DNA of 64,000 bases from assembly GCA_963817785.1 (NCBI GenBank), contig CAWFPL010000003.1:186001-250000 (forward strand), read 5' to 3'. Source of the stretch: JAKALD01 sp963817785. GTDB taxonomy: Bacteria; Pseudomonadota; Gammaproteobacteria; Burkholderiales; SG8-39. A program made the translations under genes and the position numbers. Every line of letters starts with the position of its first letter. The first letter of the stretch is position 1. The notes beneath the pieces were generated by a model. It did not search any database. It worked only from the letters and a program-made list of their open reading frames with translations, and was not told the origin of the DNA. Shown piece after piece: positions 44,217 to 55,814 of the stretch.

Positions 44217-45974
44217 ATGGCGAGCACGTTGGAGGTCACGGTTCCAGACATCGGCGACTTCAAGGACGTCGAGGTGATCGAGGTGCTGGTGAAGGCCGGC
44301 GACCAGGTGGAGAAAGAGCAACCGCTGATCGCGCTCGAATCGGACAAGGCGACGATGGAAATTCCGTCGCCCGAGGCGGGCGTGGTGGCGGCGCTCCGGA
44401 TCAAGCTCGGCGACAAGGTCTCGCAAGGCTCGCCGATCCTCACGCTGGAACGCACCCCCGCGCAACCTTCGCAGGGCGAGGCGGGGGATCGCGGCGCGGC
44501 AGCCGCGCCGACGCCGCCGGCCGCGGCGTCGGCGCCAGCCGGCCGCGAAGCGGATCGCGCCGCGGATCTGGAATGCGACCTGCTCGTGCTCGGCGCCGGA
44601 CCGGGCGGCTATTCTGCCGCCTTCCGCGCCGCCGATTTGGGCCTGAGGACGGTGCTGGTCGAGCGCTATGCGACGCTCGGCGGCGTGTGTCTGAACGTCG
44701 GTTGCATCCCGTCCAAGGCGCTGCTGCACACCGCGGGCGTCATCGACGCGGCGCGCGCCCTGGCGGCGCACGGCGTCGCTTTCGGCGAGCCGAAAATCGA
44801 CCTGGACAAGCTGCGTGCGTTCAAGGACCGGGTGGTGGGCAAGCTCACCGGCGGCCTCGCCGCCATGGCCAAGGCGCGCAAGGTGACGGTGCTGCGGGGC
44901 GTCGGGACGTTCGTCGACCCGCACCACCTCGGCGTCGAGACCGGCGCGGGGCGCAAGACGGTGCGCTTCGCGAGCGCGATCGTCGCCGCCGGCTCGCAGG
45001 CGGCGAAGCTGCCGTTCCTGCCGCAGGATCCGCGCGTCGTCGACTCGACCGCCGCGCTCGAGCTGCGCGGGGCGGTGCGCAGGATGCTGGTGATCGGCGG
45101 CGGCATCATCGGCCTCGAGATGGGGACGGTGTACTCGACGCTCGGCGCCCGGCTCGAGGTGGTCGAGCTGCTCGACGGCCTGATGCCGGGCGCCGACCGC
45201 GACCTCGTGGCGGCGTGGCAGAAGTTCAATGCCGCGCGCTTCGACAACGTGATGCTCAAGACGAAGACTTCGCGAGCCGAGGCGCAGCCGGAGGGCATCC
45301 GCGTGTGGTTCGAGGGCGAGCACGCGCCCAGGGAGCCGCAGCTCTACGACTTGGTGCTGGTCTCGGTCGGCCGCACGCCCAACGGCGGCAGGATCGGCGC
45401 CGAAGCCGCCGGCATCGCGGTGGGCGAGCGCGGCTTCATCGAGGTGGATTCGCAGATGCGTACCAACGTGCCGCACATCTTCGCCATCGGCGACATCGCG
45501 CGCCAGCCGATGCTCGCGCACAAGGCGGTGCACGAAGGCCACATTGCCGCGGAAGCCGCGGCCGGCCACAAGGCGCACTTCGACGCGCGCGTCATCCCCT
45601 CGGTGGCCTACACCGATCCGGAGATCGCCTGGGTGGGGCTGACCGAGGACGAGGCGAAGCAGGGCGGCGTGCGGATCGGCATCGCCAGGTTTCCGTGGAC
45701 CGCTTGTGGCCGGGCGATCGCCAACGGCCGCGACGAGGGATTCAGCAAGCTGCTCTTCGACCCCGAGACGCACCGCGTCCTCGGCGCGGGCATCGTCGGC
45801 ACCGGCGCGGGGGACCTGATCGCCGAGGTCGCGCACGCCATCGAGATGGGCTCGGACGCCACCGACCTCGGCAAGACCATCCATCCGCATCCCACGCTCA
45901 GCGAGTCGGTGGGCATGGCGGCGGAGCTGTTCGAGGGCGTATGCACCGATCTGCCGCCGCAGCGCCGCAAATGA
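44217..45974 (+). CDS. lpdA: Dihydrolipoamide dehydrogenase (E3) with N-terminal lipoyl domain
   Basis: A 585-residue protein. Residues 1-80 are a lipoyl domain ([12 protein letters not shown]), followed by an Ala/Pro linker and a complete flavoprotein disulfide reductase: FAD motif [20 protein letters not shown], redox-active disulfide in [20 protein letters not shown] fold [12 protein letters not shown] and C-terminal catalytic HPHPTLSE. E3 reoxidises the lipoyl groups with NAD. The extra lipoyl domain is known from some beta- and gammaproteobacterial complexes. Confidence 0.96.
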   Translation: MASTLEVTVPDIGDFKDVEVIEVLVKAGDQVEKEQPLIALESDKATMEIPSPEAGVVAALRIKLGDKVSQGSPILTLERTPAQPSQGEAGDRGAAAAPTPPAAASAPAGREADRAADLECDLLVLGAGPGGYSAAFRAADLGLRTVLVERYATLGGVCLNVGCIPSKALLHTAGVIDAARALAAHGVAFGEPKIDLDKLRAFKDRVVGKLTGGLAAMAKARKVTVLRGVGTFVDPHHLGVETGAGRKTVRFASAIVAAGSQAAKLPFLPQDPRVVDSTAALELRGAVRRMLVIGGGIIGLEMGTVYSTLGARLEVVELLDGLMPGADRDLVAAWQKFNAARFDNVMLKTKTSRAEAQPEGIRVWFEGEHAPREPQLYDLVLVSVGRTPNGGRIGAEAAGIAVGERGFIEVDSQMRTNVPHIFAIGDIARQPMLAHKAVHEGHIAAEAAAGHKAHFDARVIPSVAYTDPEIAWVGLTEDEAKQGGVRIGIARFPWTACGRAIANGRDEGFSKLLFDPETHRVLGAGIVGTGAGDLIAEVAHAIEMGSDATDLGKTIHPHPTLSESVGMAAELFEGVCTDLPPQRRK

Positions 45975-46639
45975 CCCAGGACGAGCTCAAGCAGCTGGTC
46001 GCCCGCGAGGCGCTCAAGCACGTGCCCGACGACGCGGTCGTCGGCGTCGGCTCCGGCTCGACGGTCAACTTCTTCATCGACGCGCTGGCCGCGATCAAGG
46101 GGCGCATCGAGGGCGCGGTGGCGGCCTCCGAGGCGAGCGCCGCGCGCCTGAAGAAGCACGGCATCCGGGTCTTCGACCTGAACGGCGTCGATGCGCTGCC
46201 GGTCTACGTCGACGGCGCCGACGAGATCACGGAGCAGCTGTGCATGATCAAGGGCGGCGGCGGCGCGCTGACGCGCGAGAAGATCATCGCCGCGGTGGCG
46301 CAGCGGTTCGTGTGCATCTGCGACGCCTCGAAGCTGGTGCCGGTGCTGGGCAAGTTCCCCCTGCCGGTGGAAGTGATTCCGATGGCGCGCAGCCACGTCG
46401 GGCGCGAGCTGCGCCGGCTGGGCGGGGAGCCCGAGCTGCGCGAGGGCGTGCGCACCGACAACGGCAACCTGATCATCGACTGCCACGGCCTGTCGATCGC
46501 CGATCCGGCCGCGCTCGAGGCCGAGCTCAACAATATCGCCGGCGTGGTGACCAACGGAATCTTCGCGCGCCGCCCCGCCGACGTGCTGCTCCTCGGCACC
46601 GCCCAGGGGGTGAAGATGCTCGCGCCGCGCCGGCCCTAG
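45971..46639 (+). CDS. rpiA: Ribose-5-phosphate isomerase A
   Basis: A 222-residue protein (E. coli 219). It starts at the ATG overlapping the lpdA stop and shows [17 protein letters not shown], the catalytic-site region VDGADEI and [14 protein letters not shown]. It interconverts ribose-5-phosphate and ribulose-5-phosphate in the pentose phosphate pathway. Translational coupling to lpdA ties it to the pyruvate dehydrogenase operon. Confidence 0.96.
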   Translation: MTQDELKQLVAREALKHVPDDAVVGVGSGSTVNFFIDALAAIKGRIEGAVAASEASAARLKKHGIRVFDLNGVDALPVYVDGADEITEQLCMIKGGGGALTREKIIAAVAQRFVCICDASKLVPVLGKFPLPVEVIPMARSHVGRELRRLGGEPELREGVRTDNGNLIIDCHGLSIADPAALEAELNNIAGVVTNGIFARRPADVLLLGTAQGVKMLAPRRP

Positions 46640-46751
46640 GCGCGGTCACGCGGGTGTAATGGCGCTGTGCTAACCTAAGGAACCACGATGACGCCCGCGC
46701 GCTGCAAGGGCGTCGTCGCGCCGGAAACGGCGCAGCGGACAAGGGGCGGTG

Positions 46752-47450
46752 ATGGCTGAGCACACTTACAAGCAGTTCGACGCCGAGCTCGAGAGCGTGC
46801 GCTCGAAAGTGCTGCAGATGGGCGGCATCGTCGAGGAGCAGATCACGCGCGCGGTGGAGAGCCTCATGTCCGGCGACATGCAGCTCATGGACAAGGTGAT
46901 CGCCGACGATCACCGCGTCAACGCGATGGAGGTCGAGCTCGACGAGGCCTGCAGCCACATCATCGCGCGGCGCCAGCCGGCGGCGGTCGATCTGCGCCTG
47001 CTGATGACCGTGATCAAGACCATCACCGACCTGGAGCGCATCGGCGACGAGGCGCAGAAGATCGGCCGCATGGCCAAGCTGATCCATTCCGCGGAGCGCC
47101 TGCACATGCCGCGCATGGACCTGTCGCACGTCGCGGACCGGGCGGTCGCCATGCTGCGGCAGTCGCTCGACGCGTTCGCGCGGCTCGACGTCTCCGAGGC
47201 GATGCGGGTGGTGAAGCAGGACCAAGCCGTGGACGACGAGTTCCGCGCCATCATGCGCCAGCTGATCACGTTCATGATGGAAGACCCGCGCACCATCACG
47301 CGCGCGCTCGAGATCCTGTTCATCGCCAAGGCGGTCGAGCGCATCGGCGACCATGCCAAGAACATGGCCGAGTACGTGGTCTACATGGTGAAGGGGCGCG
47401 ACGTGCGCCATACCTCGCTGGAGCAGATGGAGAAGGAGCTGCTCGGCTAG
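46752..47450 (+). CDS. phoU: Phosphate signalling/transport regulator PhoU
   Basis: A 232-residue all-helical protein with two PhoU repeats (about 10-100 and 115-205) and the family motifs HTYKQFDAELESVRSKVLQMGG and DLERIGDEAQKI, repeated as VERIGDHAKNMAEY. PhoU links the Pst phosphate transporter with the PhoR kinase and binds metals through the acidic motifs. A GTG three bases earlier is an alternative start. No pst or pho genes lie next to it here. Confidence 0.93.
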   Translation: MAEHTYKQFDAELESVRSKVLQMGGIVEEQITRAVESLMSGDMQLMDKVIADDHRVNAMEVELDEACSHIIARRQPAAVDLRLLMTVIKTITDLERIGDEAQKIGRMAKLIHSAERLHMPRMDLSHVADRAVAMLRQSLDAFARLDVSEAMRVVKQDQAVDDEFRAIMRQLITFMMEDPRTITRALEILFIAKAVERIGDHAKNMAEYVVYMVKGRDVRHTSLEQMEKELLG

Positions 47451-47470
47451 CACGCGGCCCCGCAGCGACG

Positions 47471-47502
47471 AAAAAAAGGCCGGGTCTGCCCGGCCTTTTT
47501 GT
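47471..47502. terminator. Bidirectional rho-independent terminator
   Basis: A-rich lead, stem AAAGGCCGGG / CCCGGCCTTT with loop TCTG, then a T-run. It lies between convergent phoU and yggX and can serve both. Confidence 0.88.
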
Positions 47503-47518
47503 TGCGCGCGCGGAAGGC

Positions 47519-47791
47519 TCAGGACTTCGGCGGAACGTAACCCGAGGCGACGTCGGCGCCCGCGCCGAAGAAATGCTTCTCCATCTGCTCGGCGAGGTAC
47601 TTGCGGGCCTGCGGGTCGGCGAGGTTCAGGCGGTTCTCGTTGACCAGCATCGTCTGGTGCCGCAGCCACTGCTGCCAGGCTTCCTTCGACACGTTCTCGT
47701 AGATGCGCTTGCCGAGCGCGCCGGGGTAGGGCGGGAAATCCAGCCCCTCCGCCTCGCGGCCCAGCTTGACGCACTTGACCATCCTTGCCAT
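47519..47791 (-). CDS. yggX: Oxidative damage protection / Fe(II)-trafficking protein
   Basis: A 90-residue protein starting [24 protein letters not shown] and containing [24 protein letters not shown], the full YggX signature, with the conserved Cys7. Members protect FeS clusters and are linked to iron trafficking under oxidative stress. It is close to the oxyR locus. Confidence 0.96.
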   Translation of the reverse strand: MARMVKCVKLGREAEGLDFPPYPGALGKRIYENVSKEAWQQWLRHQTMLVNENRLNLADPQARKYLAEQMEKHFFGAGADVASGYVPPKS

Positions 47792-47884
47792 GGGTTGCGA
47801 CCTCTTCGATCCGAGCCGGAATTATAAATGCAACGGCGCGGGGTTCCGGGGGTGCGGGGGTCAAGTGCCTCTCACCCCCGCGAC

Positions 47885-49204
47885 TTATATTCGTTTCAGG
47901 AATACTTTGGAGCCGCGCTTCCAGTTGTACAGCAGCTGGCGGCGCGCGGGCAGCACGGCCACCTCGGCGGGCTTGAAGCCCTGCTCGAGGAACCAGTGTG
48001 CGGCGCGGGTGGTGAGCGCAAACAGGCGCCGGATGCGCAGCGCGCGCGCGCGCTCCTCGCAGGCGCGCAGCAGCCGCTCGCCGTATCCCGCGTCGCGGTA
48101 CTCCGAGGCCACCGCCAGGCAGGCGAACTCCGCGCCCTTGGCCTCGGGAAACGGGTACAGCGCCGCGCAGCCGACGATCACGCGATCGTGCTCGACGACG
48201 AAGAAATTGCCGATCTCCCGCTCGAGCAGCTCGCGGCTGCGCTTGACCAGCGAGCCGTCGGCCTCCAGCGGCTCGATCAGCTCCAGGATGCCGCGCACGT
48301 CCTCGATGCGCGCGGGCCGCAGCTGCTCGACCGGGTCGGCGGTGATCATGGTGCCCACGCCGGCGTGCGTGAACAGCTCCAGCAGCGTCGCGCCCGGGAT
48401 CTTGCGCGACACCAGGTGGGCGCGCGGTACGCCGCCCGCGACCGCCCGCACCGCGCGGCCGAGCAGGCGCGTGGCCTCGGGCGTGGGCCCGCCTTTCTTG
48501 GCCAGCGCGGCGGCCTCGCGCGCGGTGAGCTCGGCGAGCACCTCGCCGCGAACGTCGCACGGCAGGCGGTCCGAGAACAGCAGCAGCTTGTCCGCCTTGA
48601 GCGCGATGGCGACGCTTTCGGCGACGTCTTCCCAGCCCAGGTTGAATACTTCCCCGGTCGGCGAATAGCCCAGATGCGGGATCAGCACCACCTCGCCCGC
48701 GTCAAGGTGGCGCGCGATCGCCGTGGCATCGACCTTGCGCACCGCGCCGGTGAACTGGAAGTCGACGCCGCCCAGCACGCCGATCGGGCGCGCGGTGATG
48801 TAATTGCCCGAGGCGACGCGGATCCGCGCCCCGGCCATCGGCGAGCTCGGCAGCCCCTGCGAGAGCAGCGCCTCGATCTCGACGCGCAGCACCCCGGCGG
48901 CATGCTTGACCGCCACCAGCGCGGCCTCGTCGGTAACGCGCAGGCCCTTGGCATAGCGCGAGCGCTGCCGCTTGGCCTTGAGCTCGGCTTCGATCTGCGG
49001 CCGCGCGCCGTGCACCAGCACTAGGCGGATGCCGAGCGCGGCGAGCAGATTGAGGTCGTGCACGAACTGCGTGAAGCGCGTGCGATCGGCCACCAGCTCG
49101 CCGCCGAAGCCGAACACGAAGGTGCGGCCGCGAAACGCGTGCACGTACGGCGCGACCTGGCGGAACCAGCGCACGAAAGCTTCCGGATTGGGGCGTGTCG
49201 GCAT
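47885..49204 (-). CDS. argA: Amino-acid N-acetyltransferase (N-acetylglutamate synthase)
   Basis: A 439-residue protein, near the length of E. coli ArgA. The N-terminal amino-acid-kinase-like domain (about 10-285, [14 protein letters not shown]) and the C-terminal GNAT domain (about 290-439, [25 protein letters not shown]) are both present. It catalyses the first step of arginine synthesis and is normally inhibited by arginine. The start at 49204 follows the family pattern [17 protein letters not shown]. Confidence 0.94.
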   Translation of the reverse strand: MPTRPNPEAFVRWFRQVAPYVHAFRGRTFVFGFGGELVADRTRFTQFVHDLNLLAALGIRLVLVHGARPQIEAELKAKRQRSRYAKGLRVTDEAALVAVKHAAGVLRVEIEALLSQGLPSSPMAGARIRVASGNYITARPIGVLGGVDFQFTGAVRKVDATAIARHLDAGEVVLIPHLGYSPTGEVFNLGWEDVAESVAIALKADKLLLFSDRLPCDVRGEVLAELTAREAAALAKKGGPTPEATRLLGRAVRAVAGGVPRAHLVSRKIPGATLLELFTHAGVGTMITADPVEQLRPARIEDVRGILELIEPLEADGSLVKRSRELLEREIGNFFVVEHDRVIVGCAALYPFPEAKGAEFACLAVASEYRDAGYGERLLRACEERARALRIRRLFALTTRAAHWFLEQGFKPAEVAVLPARRQLLYNWKRGSKVFLKRI

Positions 49205-49245
49205 GCGGGGTCTTGGTCCTCGAGGGCGTGAAATTCTATGCCACT

Positions 49246-50166
49246 TCAGCCGGACGCATCGGGCGCGGGCAGCAACCTGACCGGCAGATCCAGGCCGCGA
49301 ATCGCCTCGGCAATCTTCGCCGCCGCCGCCGGCCGCGCGAAGCCCCTGCGCCACGCCAGCGCAATGCGCCGCGCCGGGCGCGGCGGGGCGAAATCGATCA
49401 CCTTCACCAGCGGATCGGCATGGCGCGCGGTGAGCGCAGTGGCGGGCAACACCGTGACGCCGAGTCCGGAGGCGACCATGCTGCGCAGCGTCTCGAGCGA
49501 GTTGCCCTGGCGGCCGGGCGGCGGCGGGCGGGTGAACTCGCGGCAGGCGTCGAGCACCTGGTCGCGCAGGCAATGGCCCTCGGGGAGCAGCAGCAGCTCG
49601 TAGGCCTCGAGCTCCTCGACCGCGACCGCCTTTCGGCGTGCGAGCGGATGCTTTCTCGGCGCCACGACGCGGAATTCCTCGTCGTACAGCGGCAGTACCT
49701 CGATGCCCGGCGCCTCGTAGGGCAGGGCGAGAAGCACGACGTCCAGCTCGCCCGCCCTGAGCAGGCGGTCCAGGCTGGCGGTCATGTTTTCCTCGATGTC
49801 GAGCGGCATCTCCGGCGCGAGCCTCCTGAGCGCAGCGACCAGCTCGGGCAGCAGGTAGGGTGCGACGGTGTGGATGAGCCCCAGGCGCAGCACGCCCTTG
49901 AGCGGATTGCGCCCCTGTCTGGCCACGCTCTTGACGCGCGCGGCCTCGTCGAGCGCACGGCGCGCCTGCGCCACCACACCTTCGCCGACCTCGGTCACGA
50001 ACACCCCGCGCTTGCCGCGCTCGAAGACCCGCGCGCCGAGCTCGTCCTCGAGCTTCTTGATCGAGGCGGACAGGCTCGGCTGGCTGACGTGGCAGCGCTC
50101 CGCGGCGCGGCCGAAGTGGCGCTCCTCGGCCACCGCCACCAGGTATCTGAGCTCGGTCAGGGTCAC
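49246..50166 (-). CDS. oxyR: Hydrogen-peroxide-sensing LysR regulator OxyR
   Basis: A 306-residue LysR regulator. I chose GTG 50166 rather than ATG 50199: it gives [18 protein letters not shown] at the N-terminus, puts the redox cysteines at Cys199 and Cys208 exactly as in E. coli OxyR ([16 protein letters not shown]), and leaves the operator upstream non-coding. The helix-turn-helix is at about 18-37. It is divergent from the peroxiredoxin-glutaredoxin gene it should activate. Confidence 0.93.
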   Translation of the reverse strand: MTLTELRYLVAVAEERHFGRAAERCHVSQPSLSASIKKLEDELGARVFERGKRGVFVTEVGEGVVAQARRALDEAARVKSVARQGRNPLKGVLRLGLIHTVAPYLLPELVAALRRLAPEMPLDIEENMTASLDRLLRAGELDVVLLALPYEAPGIEVLPLYDEEFRVVAPRKHPLARRKAVAVEELEAYELLLLPEGHCLRDQVLDACREFTRPPPPGRQGNSLETLRSMVASGLGVTVLPATALTARHADPLVKVIDFAPPRPARRIALAWRRGFARPAAAAKIAEAIRGLDLPVRLLPAPDASG

Positions 50167-50175
50167 GCGGCATCC

Positions 50176-50212
50176 ATAGGGGCTTCCTATGAACGACATG
50201 CTAACAGAGTAT
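50176..50212. promoter_or_regulatory. OxyR operator
   Basis: ATAG-N7-CTAT (50176-50190), a 7-base spacer, then ATGC-N7-GTAT (50198-50212). This reproduces the four-half-site OxyR pattern with one perfect and one degenerate pair, between oxyR and its presumed target. Confidence 0.7.
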
Positions 50213-50277
50213 TGGCCGGCGCCGGGCGGCGCCGGCTACAGTGCCCGCTGTCCAACTTTCAGTGCAAGGATCCGATC

Positions 50278-51015
50278 ATGCTTCAGAATAGGGAAGGCCG
50301 ACGCGTACCGCAGGTCACGTTCCGCACGCGCGAGAGCGGCGAGTGGAAGAACGTGACCACGGACGACGTCTTCAAGGGCAGGACCGTGGTGGTGTTCTCG
50401 CTGCCGGGCGCGTTCACCCCTACCTGCTCGTCCACCCACCTACCGCGCTACAACGAGCTCGCGCCGGCGTTCGCCGCCAACGGCGTCGACGCGATCGTGT
50501 GCGTATCGGTGAACGACGCGTTCGTCATGAACGAGTGGGCCAAGGACCAGGAGGCCGACAAGGTGCGGCTGCTCCCCGACGGCAACGGCGAGTTCACCGA
50601 CAAGATGGGCATGCTGGTCGACAAGGCCGACCTCGGCTTCGGCAAGCGCTCCTGGCGCTACTCGATGCTGGTGCGCGACGGCGTGATCGAGAAGATGTTC
50701 GTCGAGCCCGAGAAGCCGGGCGACCCGTTCGAGGTGTCGGATGCCGACACCATGCTCGGCTACCTCAATCCGCAGGCGAAAAAGCCCGACCAGGTGGCGA
50801 TCCTCACGCGCGAGGGCTGCCCCTTCTGCGCCAAGGCGAAGGCGTTGCTGCGCGAGCTCGGCTACGACTATGCCGAGATCGTGCTCGAGCACAAGACCAG
50901 AAGCCGCGCGGTCGGCGCGATCACGGGCCGCGGCACGGTGCCGCAGCTGTTCGTCAACGGCCGGCACATCGGCGGCTGGGAAGAGCTCGAGCGCTGGGTG
51001 AAGAAAGCCGCCTGA
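50278..51015 (+). CDS. Peroxiredoxin-glutaredoxin hybrid
   Basis: A 245-residue fusion. Residues 1-165 form a Prx5-type peroxiredoxin with peroxidatic Cys50 in [12 protein letters not shown]; residues 170-245 form a glutaredoxin with CPFC (Cys181, Cys184) and the cis-proline TVPQLFVNG. The glutaredoxin recycles the peroxidase directly with glutathione. Such hybrids are known from several Gram-negative genera. Transcription is probably OxyR-dependent. Confidence 0.95.
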   Translation: MLQNREGRRVPQVTFRTRESGEWKNVTTDDVFKGRTVVVFSLPGAFTPTCSSTHLPRYNELAPAFAANGVDAIVCVSVNDAFVMNEWAKDQEADKVRLLPDGNGEFTDKMGMLVDKADLGFGKRSWRYSMLVRDGVIEKMFVEPEKPGDPFEVSDADTMLGYLNPQAKKPDQVAILTREGCPFCAKAKALLRELGYDYAEIVLEHKTRSRAVGAITGRGTVPQLFVNGRHIGGWEELERWVKKAA

Positions 51016-51043
51016 GGCGCGCGCGAACGAGCCCGGCGGCGGC

Positions 51044-51793
51044 CTAGCCGTCGCCGGCGAGCGCGTTCAGTCCGGCAAGGGCGGCGAGCGCCGCGGTCTC
51101 GGTGCGCAGCACTCGCGGCCCGAGGCTGACCGGAAGGAAGCCGGTCGCGGTGAGGCTCGCCTCCTCCTGCGCGCTGAAGCCCGCTTCCGGGCCGGCGGCG
51201 AGCGCCACCCGGCTCGCGACCCTGCCCGCCAGCCCGCGCAGCGTCACGGCGGCCCCGGGGGCAAGGAGCAGGCGCAGCGCCGCGGGCTCCGGCTGCCGGC
51301 AATAGTCCTCGACGGCGAGCGGCGCGCGCAGCTCGGGCACGCGGTTGCGGCCGCACTGCTCGCAGGCCGCGATCACGATGCGCCGCCAGTGCTCGAGTTT
51401 CGAGGCCTCGCGCGCGTCGCTCAGGCGCACCACCGAGCGAGCCGAGAGCAGCGGCTGGATCGCGGCGGCGCCGAGCTCGACCGCCTTGCGCACGGTGAAA
51501 TCCATGCGCTCGCCGGAGGAGATGCCCTGTAGCAGCGTGACCGCCAGCGGCGACTCGCGCTCGGTGTCGTGCCAGGCGCCGATGCCGACCACCACGCGCT
51601 CGCGGGTCAGGGCGGCGATGTGCGCGGCGTATTCGCCGCCGCGGCCGTCGAACAGGCTCAGCGCGTCGCCGGCGCGCAGACGCAGCACGCGCGCGGCGTG
51701 GTGCGCCGCTTCGCGGCCCAGCGCGAGCTCGCTGTGCGCGCGCAGGGCAGCGTCGACGAAGAAGCGCGGCAGTCTCGCTGGCTTATCCTGCAT
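51044..51793 (-). CDS. rsmE: 16S rRNA (uracil1498-N3)-methyltransferase
   Basis: A 249-residue SPOUT methyltransferase with PUA-like N-terminus (HAARVLRLRAGDALSLFDGRGGEY) and the C-terminal knot motifs LLLAPGA and LAAGPEAGFSAQEE...SLGPRVLRTETA. It methylates U1498 of 16S rRNA. Convergent with the Prx-Grx gene and divergent from the next gene. Confidence 0.94.
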   Translation of the reverse strand: MQDKPARLPRFFVDAALRAHSELALGREAAHHAARVLRLRAGDALSLFDGRGGEYAAHIAALTRERVVVGIGAWHDTERESPLAVTLLQGISSGERMDFTVRKAVELGAAAIQPLLSARSVVRLSDAREASKLEHWRRIVIAACEQCGRNRVPELRAPLAVEDYCRQPEPAALRLLLAPGAAVTLRGLAGRVASRVALAAGPEAGFSAQEEASLTATGFLPVSLGPRVLRTETAALAALAGLNALAGDG

Positions 51794-51807
51794 GCTAAGA
51801 TTTTGGC

Positions 51808-52365
51808 ATGGTCAGCACGCAAAATCCGGTCTGCGATTTCGGCTGGAAGGCGATCGAGTTCGACCTGCCGGGCGTGGATGGCAAACGCCACAGCCTCGCC
51901 AGTGCGCGCGGCCCGAACGGGCTGCTGCTGATGTTCATCTGCAACCATTGCCCGTACGTCAAGGCGGTCATCGACCGCATCGTGCGCGACTGCAGCGAGC
52001 TGCGGGCGCACGGCGTGGGCTCGATCGCGATCATGTCCAACGATCCGGCTGAGTACGCCGAGGACTCGTTCGAGAACATGCGGCGGGTGGCTCGCGACAA
52101 GGGCTTCGGCTTTCCGTACGTCTTCGACGAGACCCAAGAGGTCGCCCGCGCCTACGGCGCGGTGTGCACGCCCGATTTCTTCGGCTTCAACGCGGCGCTC
52201 GAGTTGCAGTACCGCGGCCGGCTGGACGCGTCGCGCCGCGAGCCGGTGCCGAATGCGCGCCGCGAGCTGTTCGAGGCGATGGTGCAGATCGCGCGCAGCG
52301 GGCGCGGGCCCGGCGCGCAGGTGCCCTCGATCGGCTGCTCCATCAAGTGGCGCCGCGCGGCGTAG
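51808..52365 (+). CDS. Thioredoxin-fold AhpC/TSA-like protein
   Basis: A 185-residue soluble protein of the thioredoxin superfamily. The motif FICNHCPYVKAVIDR (about 47-61) places CNHC in the active-site position, typical of the small 'thioredoxin family protein' group related to AhpC/TSA. AYGAVCTPDFFGF supplies the cis-proline loop with an additional cysteine. It presumably reduces or oxidises a cytoplasmic partner; the partner is unknown. Confidence 0.85.
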   Translation: MVSTQNPVCDFGWKAIEFDLPGVDGKRHSLASARGPNGLLLMFICNHCPYVKAVIDRIVRDCSELRAHGVGSIAIMSNDPAEYAEDSFENMRRVARDKGFGFPYVFDETQEVARAYGAVCTPDFFGFNAALELQYRGRLDASRREPVPNARRELFEAMVQIARSGRGPGAQVPSIGCSIKWRRAA

Positions 52366-52372
52366 AGCGCCG

Positions 52373-53896
52373 TTACATCGTCGCGCCGATCACCCACGGC
52401 GCGAACTCGTCCTCGCCGTAGCCGAACAGCTCGCTCTTCGTCTTGCGGCCCGAGGCGGTCTCGAGGATCAGGCGGAAGAAGCGTTCGCCCGCCTGCTCGA
52501 TGCTTTCCTTGCCGTCGACGATCGTGCCGCAGTTGATGTCCATGTCCTCTTCCTGGCGCAGGTAGAGCGGCGTGTTGGTGGCGAGCTTGAGCGATGGCGC
52601 GGGCTTGCAGCCGTAGGCCGAGCCGCGGCCGGTGGTGAAGCAGATGAGGTTGGCGCCGCCCGCCACCTGGCCGGTGGCCGACACCGGGTCGTAGCCGGGG
52701 GTGTCCATGTAGGCGAAGCCCTTGGCCGTGACCTGCGCGGCGTACTCGTAGACGTCGACCAGGTTGGTGGTGCCGCCCTTGGCGACCGCGCCGAGCGACT
52801 TCTCCAGGATAGTGGTGAGCCCGCCCGCCTTGTTGCCGGGCGAGGGGTTGTTGTTCATCTCGTTGCCGTTGCGCCGCGTGTAGTCCTCCCACCATTTGAT
52901 GCGGCGGATGAGCTTTTCGCCGACCTCGCGCGACACCGCGCGCCGCGTGAGCAGGTGCTCGGCACCGTAGATCTCCGGGGTCTCCGACAGGATCGCGGTG
53001 CCGCCGTGGCGCACCAGCAGATCCACCGCCGCGCCGAGCGCCGGGTTGGCGCTGATGCCCGAGTAGCCATCCGAGCCGCCGCATTGCAGGCCGAGCACCA
53101 GGTGTCCGGCCGGCACCGTGCGGCGCTCGACCTCGTTCGCCTGCGGCAGCAGCGCCTCGATGCGCGCGATGCCCTCGCGCACTGCCTTCATCGTGCCGCC
53201 CTTTTCCTGGATCGTGAAGGCGCCGAGCTTGTCGGCGCGCTTGAGCCGGTGCACCGAGAGCAGATCGTTGATCTGGTTCGCTTCGCAGCCCAGGCCCACC
53301 ACCTGCACCGCGAAGAAGTTCGGATGGCGCGCGTAGCCGGCCATCGTTCGCCGCAGCAGGTCCATGCCCTCGCCTTCGCTCGCCATGCCGCAGCCCGTCT
53401 TGTGGGTGAGCGCGACCACGCCGTCCACGTTCGGGTAGGCGTCGAGCCGGTTGCGGAAGTGATTGGCGATCATGCGCGCCACCGTCGCCGAGCAGTTCAC
53501 GCTGGTGAGGATGCCGACGTAGTTGCGCGTCGCGATCCGGCCGTCGTCGCGCACGATGCCTTCGAACGTAGCCGGCTGCGCGACGTATTCGGTCGCCCGC
53601 GCGTCGGCGCAGAAGGCGTAATCGCGCTCGAAGTCCGCCATGCCGAGGTTGTGCACGTGCACGTGGTCCCCGGCGCGGATATCCTGGGTGGCGAAGCCGA
53701 TGATCTGGTTGTAGCGGCGCACCGGCGCGCCGCGCTGCAGCGCGCGCACCGCGACCTTGTGGCCGGCCGGCACGGTGACCGCGGTGCGCACGCCGTTCTC
53801 CTTGAGCAGCACGGTCCCGGCGGGGATCTCCACCCGCGCGATGACGACGTCGTCGGCCGGGTTGAGCCGGATGGTGAGGTCGGCGGCCTGCAGCAT
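52373..53896 (-). CDS. UxaA-family sugar-acid dehydratase (altronate/galactarate type)
   Basis: A 507-residue protein with an N-terminal SAF domain (about 1-85) and the C-terminal UxaA/GarD dehydratase domain. Conserved features include TSVNCSATVA, THKTGCGM, GLGCE and GLQCGGSDGYSGISANPALG, whose cysteines bind the catalytic iron. Relatives dehydrate altronate or galactarate to 2-keto-3-deoxy acids. The neighbouring dehydratase and dehydrogenases indicate a sugar-acid pathway; the exact acid is not known. Confidence 0.9.
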   Translation of the reverse strand: MLQAADLTIRLNPADDVVIARVEIPAGTVLLKENGVRTAVTVPAGHKVAVRALQRGAPVRRYNQIIGFATQDIRAGDHVHVHNLGMADFERDYAFCADARATEYVAQPATFEGIVRDDGRIATRNYVGILTSVNCSATVARMIANHFRNRLDAYPNVDGVVALTHKTGCGMASEGEGMDLLRRTMAGYARHPNFFAVQVVGLGCEANQINDLLSVHRLKRADKLGAFTIQEKGGTMKAVREGIARIEALLPQANEVERRTVPAGHLVLGLQCGGSDGYSGISANPALGAAVDLLVRHGGTAILSETPEIYGAEHLLTRRAVSREVGEKLIRRIKWWEDYTRRNGNEMNNNPSPGNKAGGLTTILEKSLGAVAKGGTTNLVDVYEYAAQVTAKGFAYMDTPGYDPVSATGQVAGGANLICFTTGRGSAYGCKPAPSLKLATNTPLYLRQEEDMDINCGTIVDGKESIEQAGERFFRLILETASGRKTKSELFGYGEDEFAPWVIGATM

Positions 53897-53941
53897 GATC
53901 AGCCTCGTTGTTTGAGAAGTTCCGGCGATGTTAGCCGTTTC

Positions 53942-54005
53942 GATTTTCCCAAAAGTAAGGTGCTGCGGCGCAGGAATTGCCTGCGCCGCAGCACAGCGTT
54001 GTTCC
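53942..54005 (-). repeat. Hairpin element, copy D
   Basis: On the minus strand it starts directly after the stop of the IlvD-type gene: GGAACAACGCTGTG, 15-bp perfect stem (53960-53974 with 53980-53994, 5-base loop), then CTTACTTTTGGGAAAA. Confidence 0.85.
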
Positions 54006-55739
<1,734 letters not shown>

Positions 55740-55759
55740 GTATGCCTCGATTCGTCTTT

Positions 55760-55814
55760 TCTGAAAGTAGGGTGCTGCAGCGCAGGAACTACCTGCGCTG
55801 CAGCACAGCGTTGT
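55760..55814 (-). repeat. Hairpin element, copy E
   Basis: On the minus strand it follows the TGA of the SDR gene at once: ACAACGCTGTG, 15-bp perfect stem (55772-55786 with 55792-55806, 5-base loop), then CCTACTTTCAGAAAAG, ending before the ribosome site of the dehydratase gene. Confidence 0.85.

Noticed and set aside
50167..50199. oxyR start at ATG 50199
   Set aside because: The extra residues would be encoded by the OxyR operator and would shift the conserved cysteine numbers.
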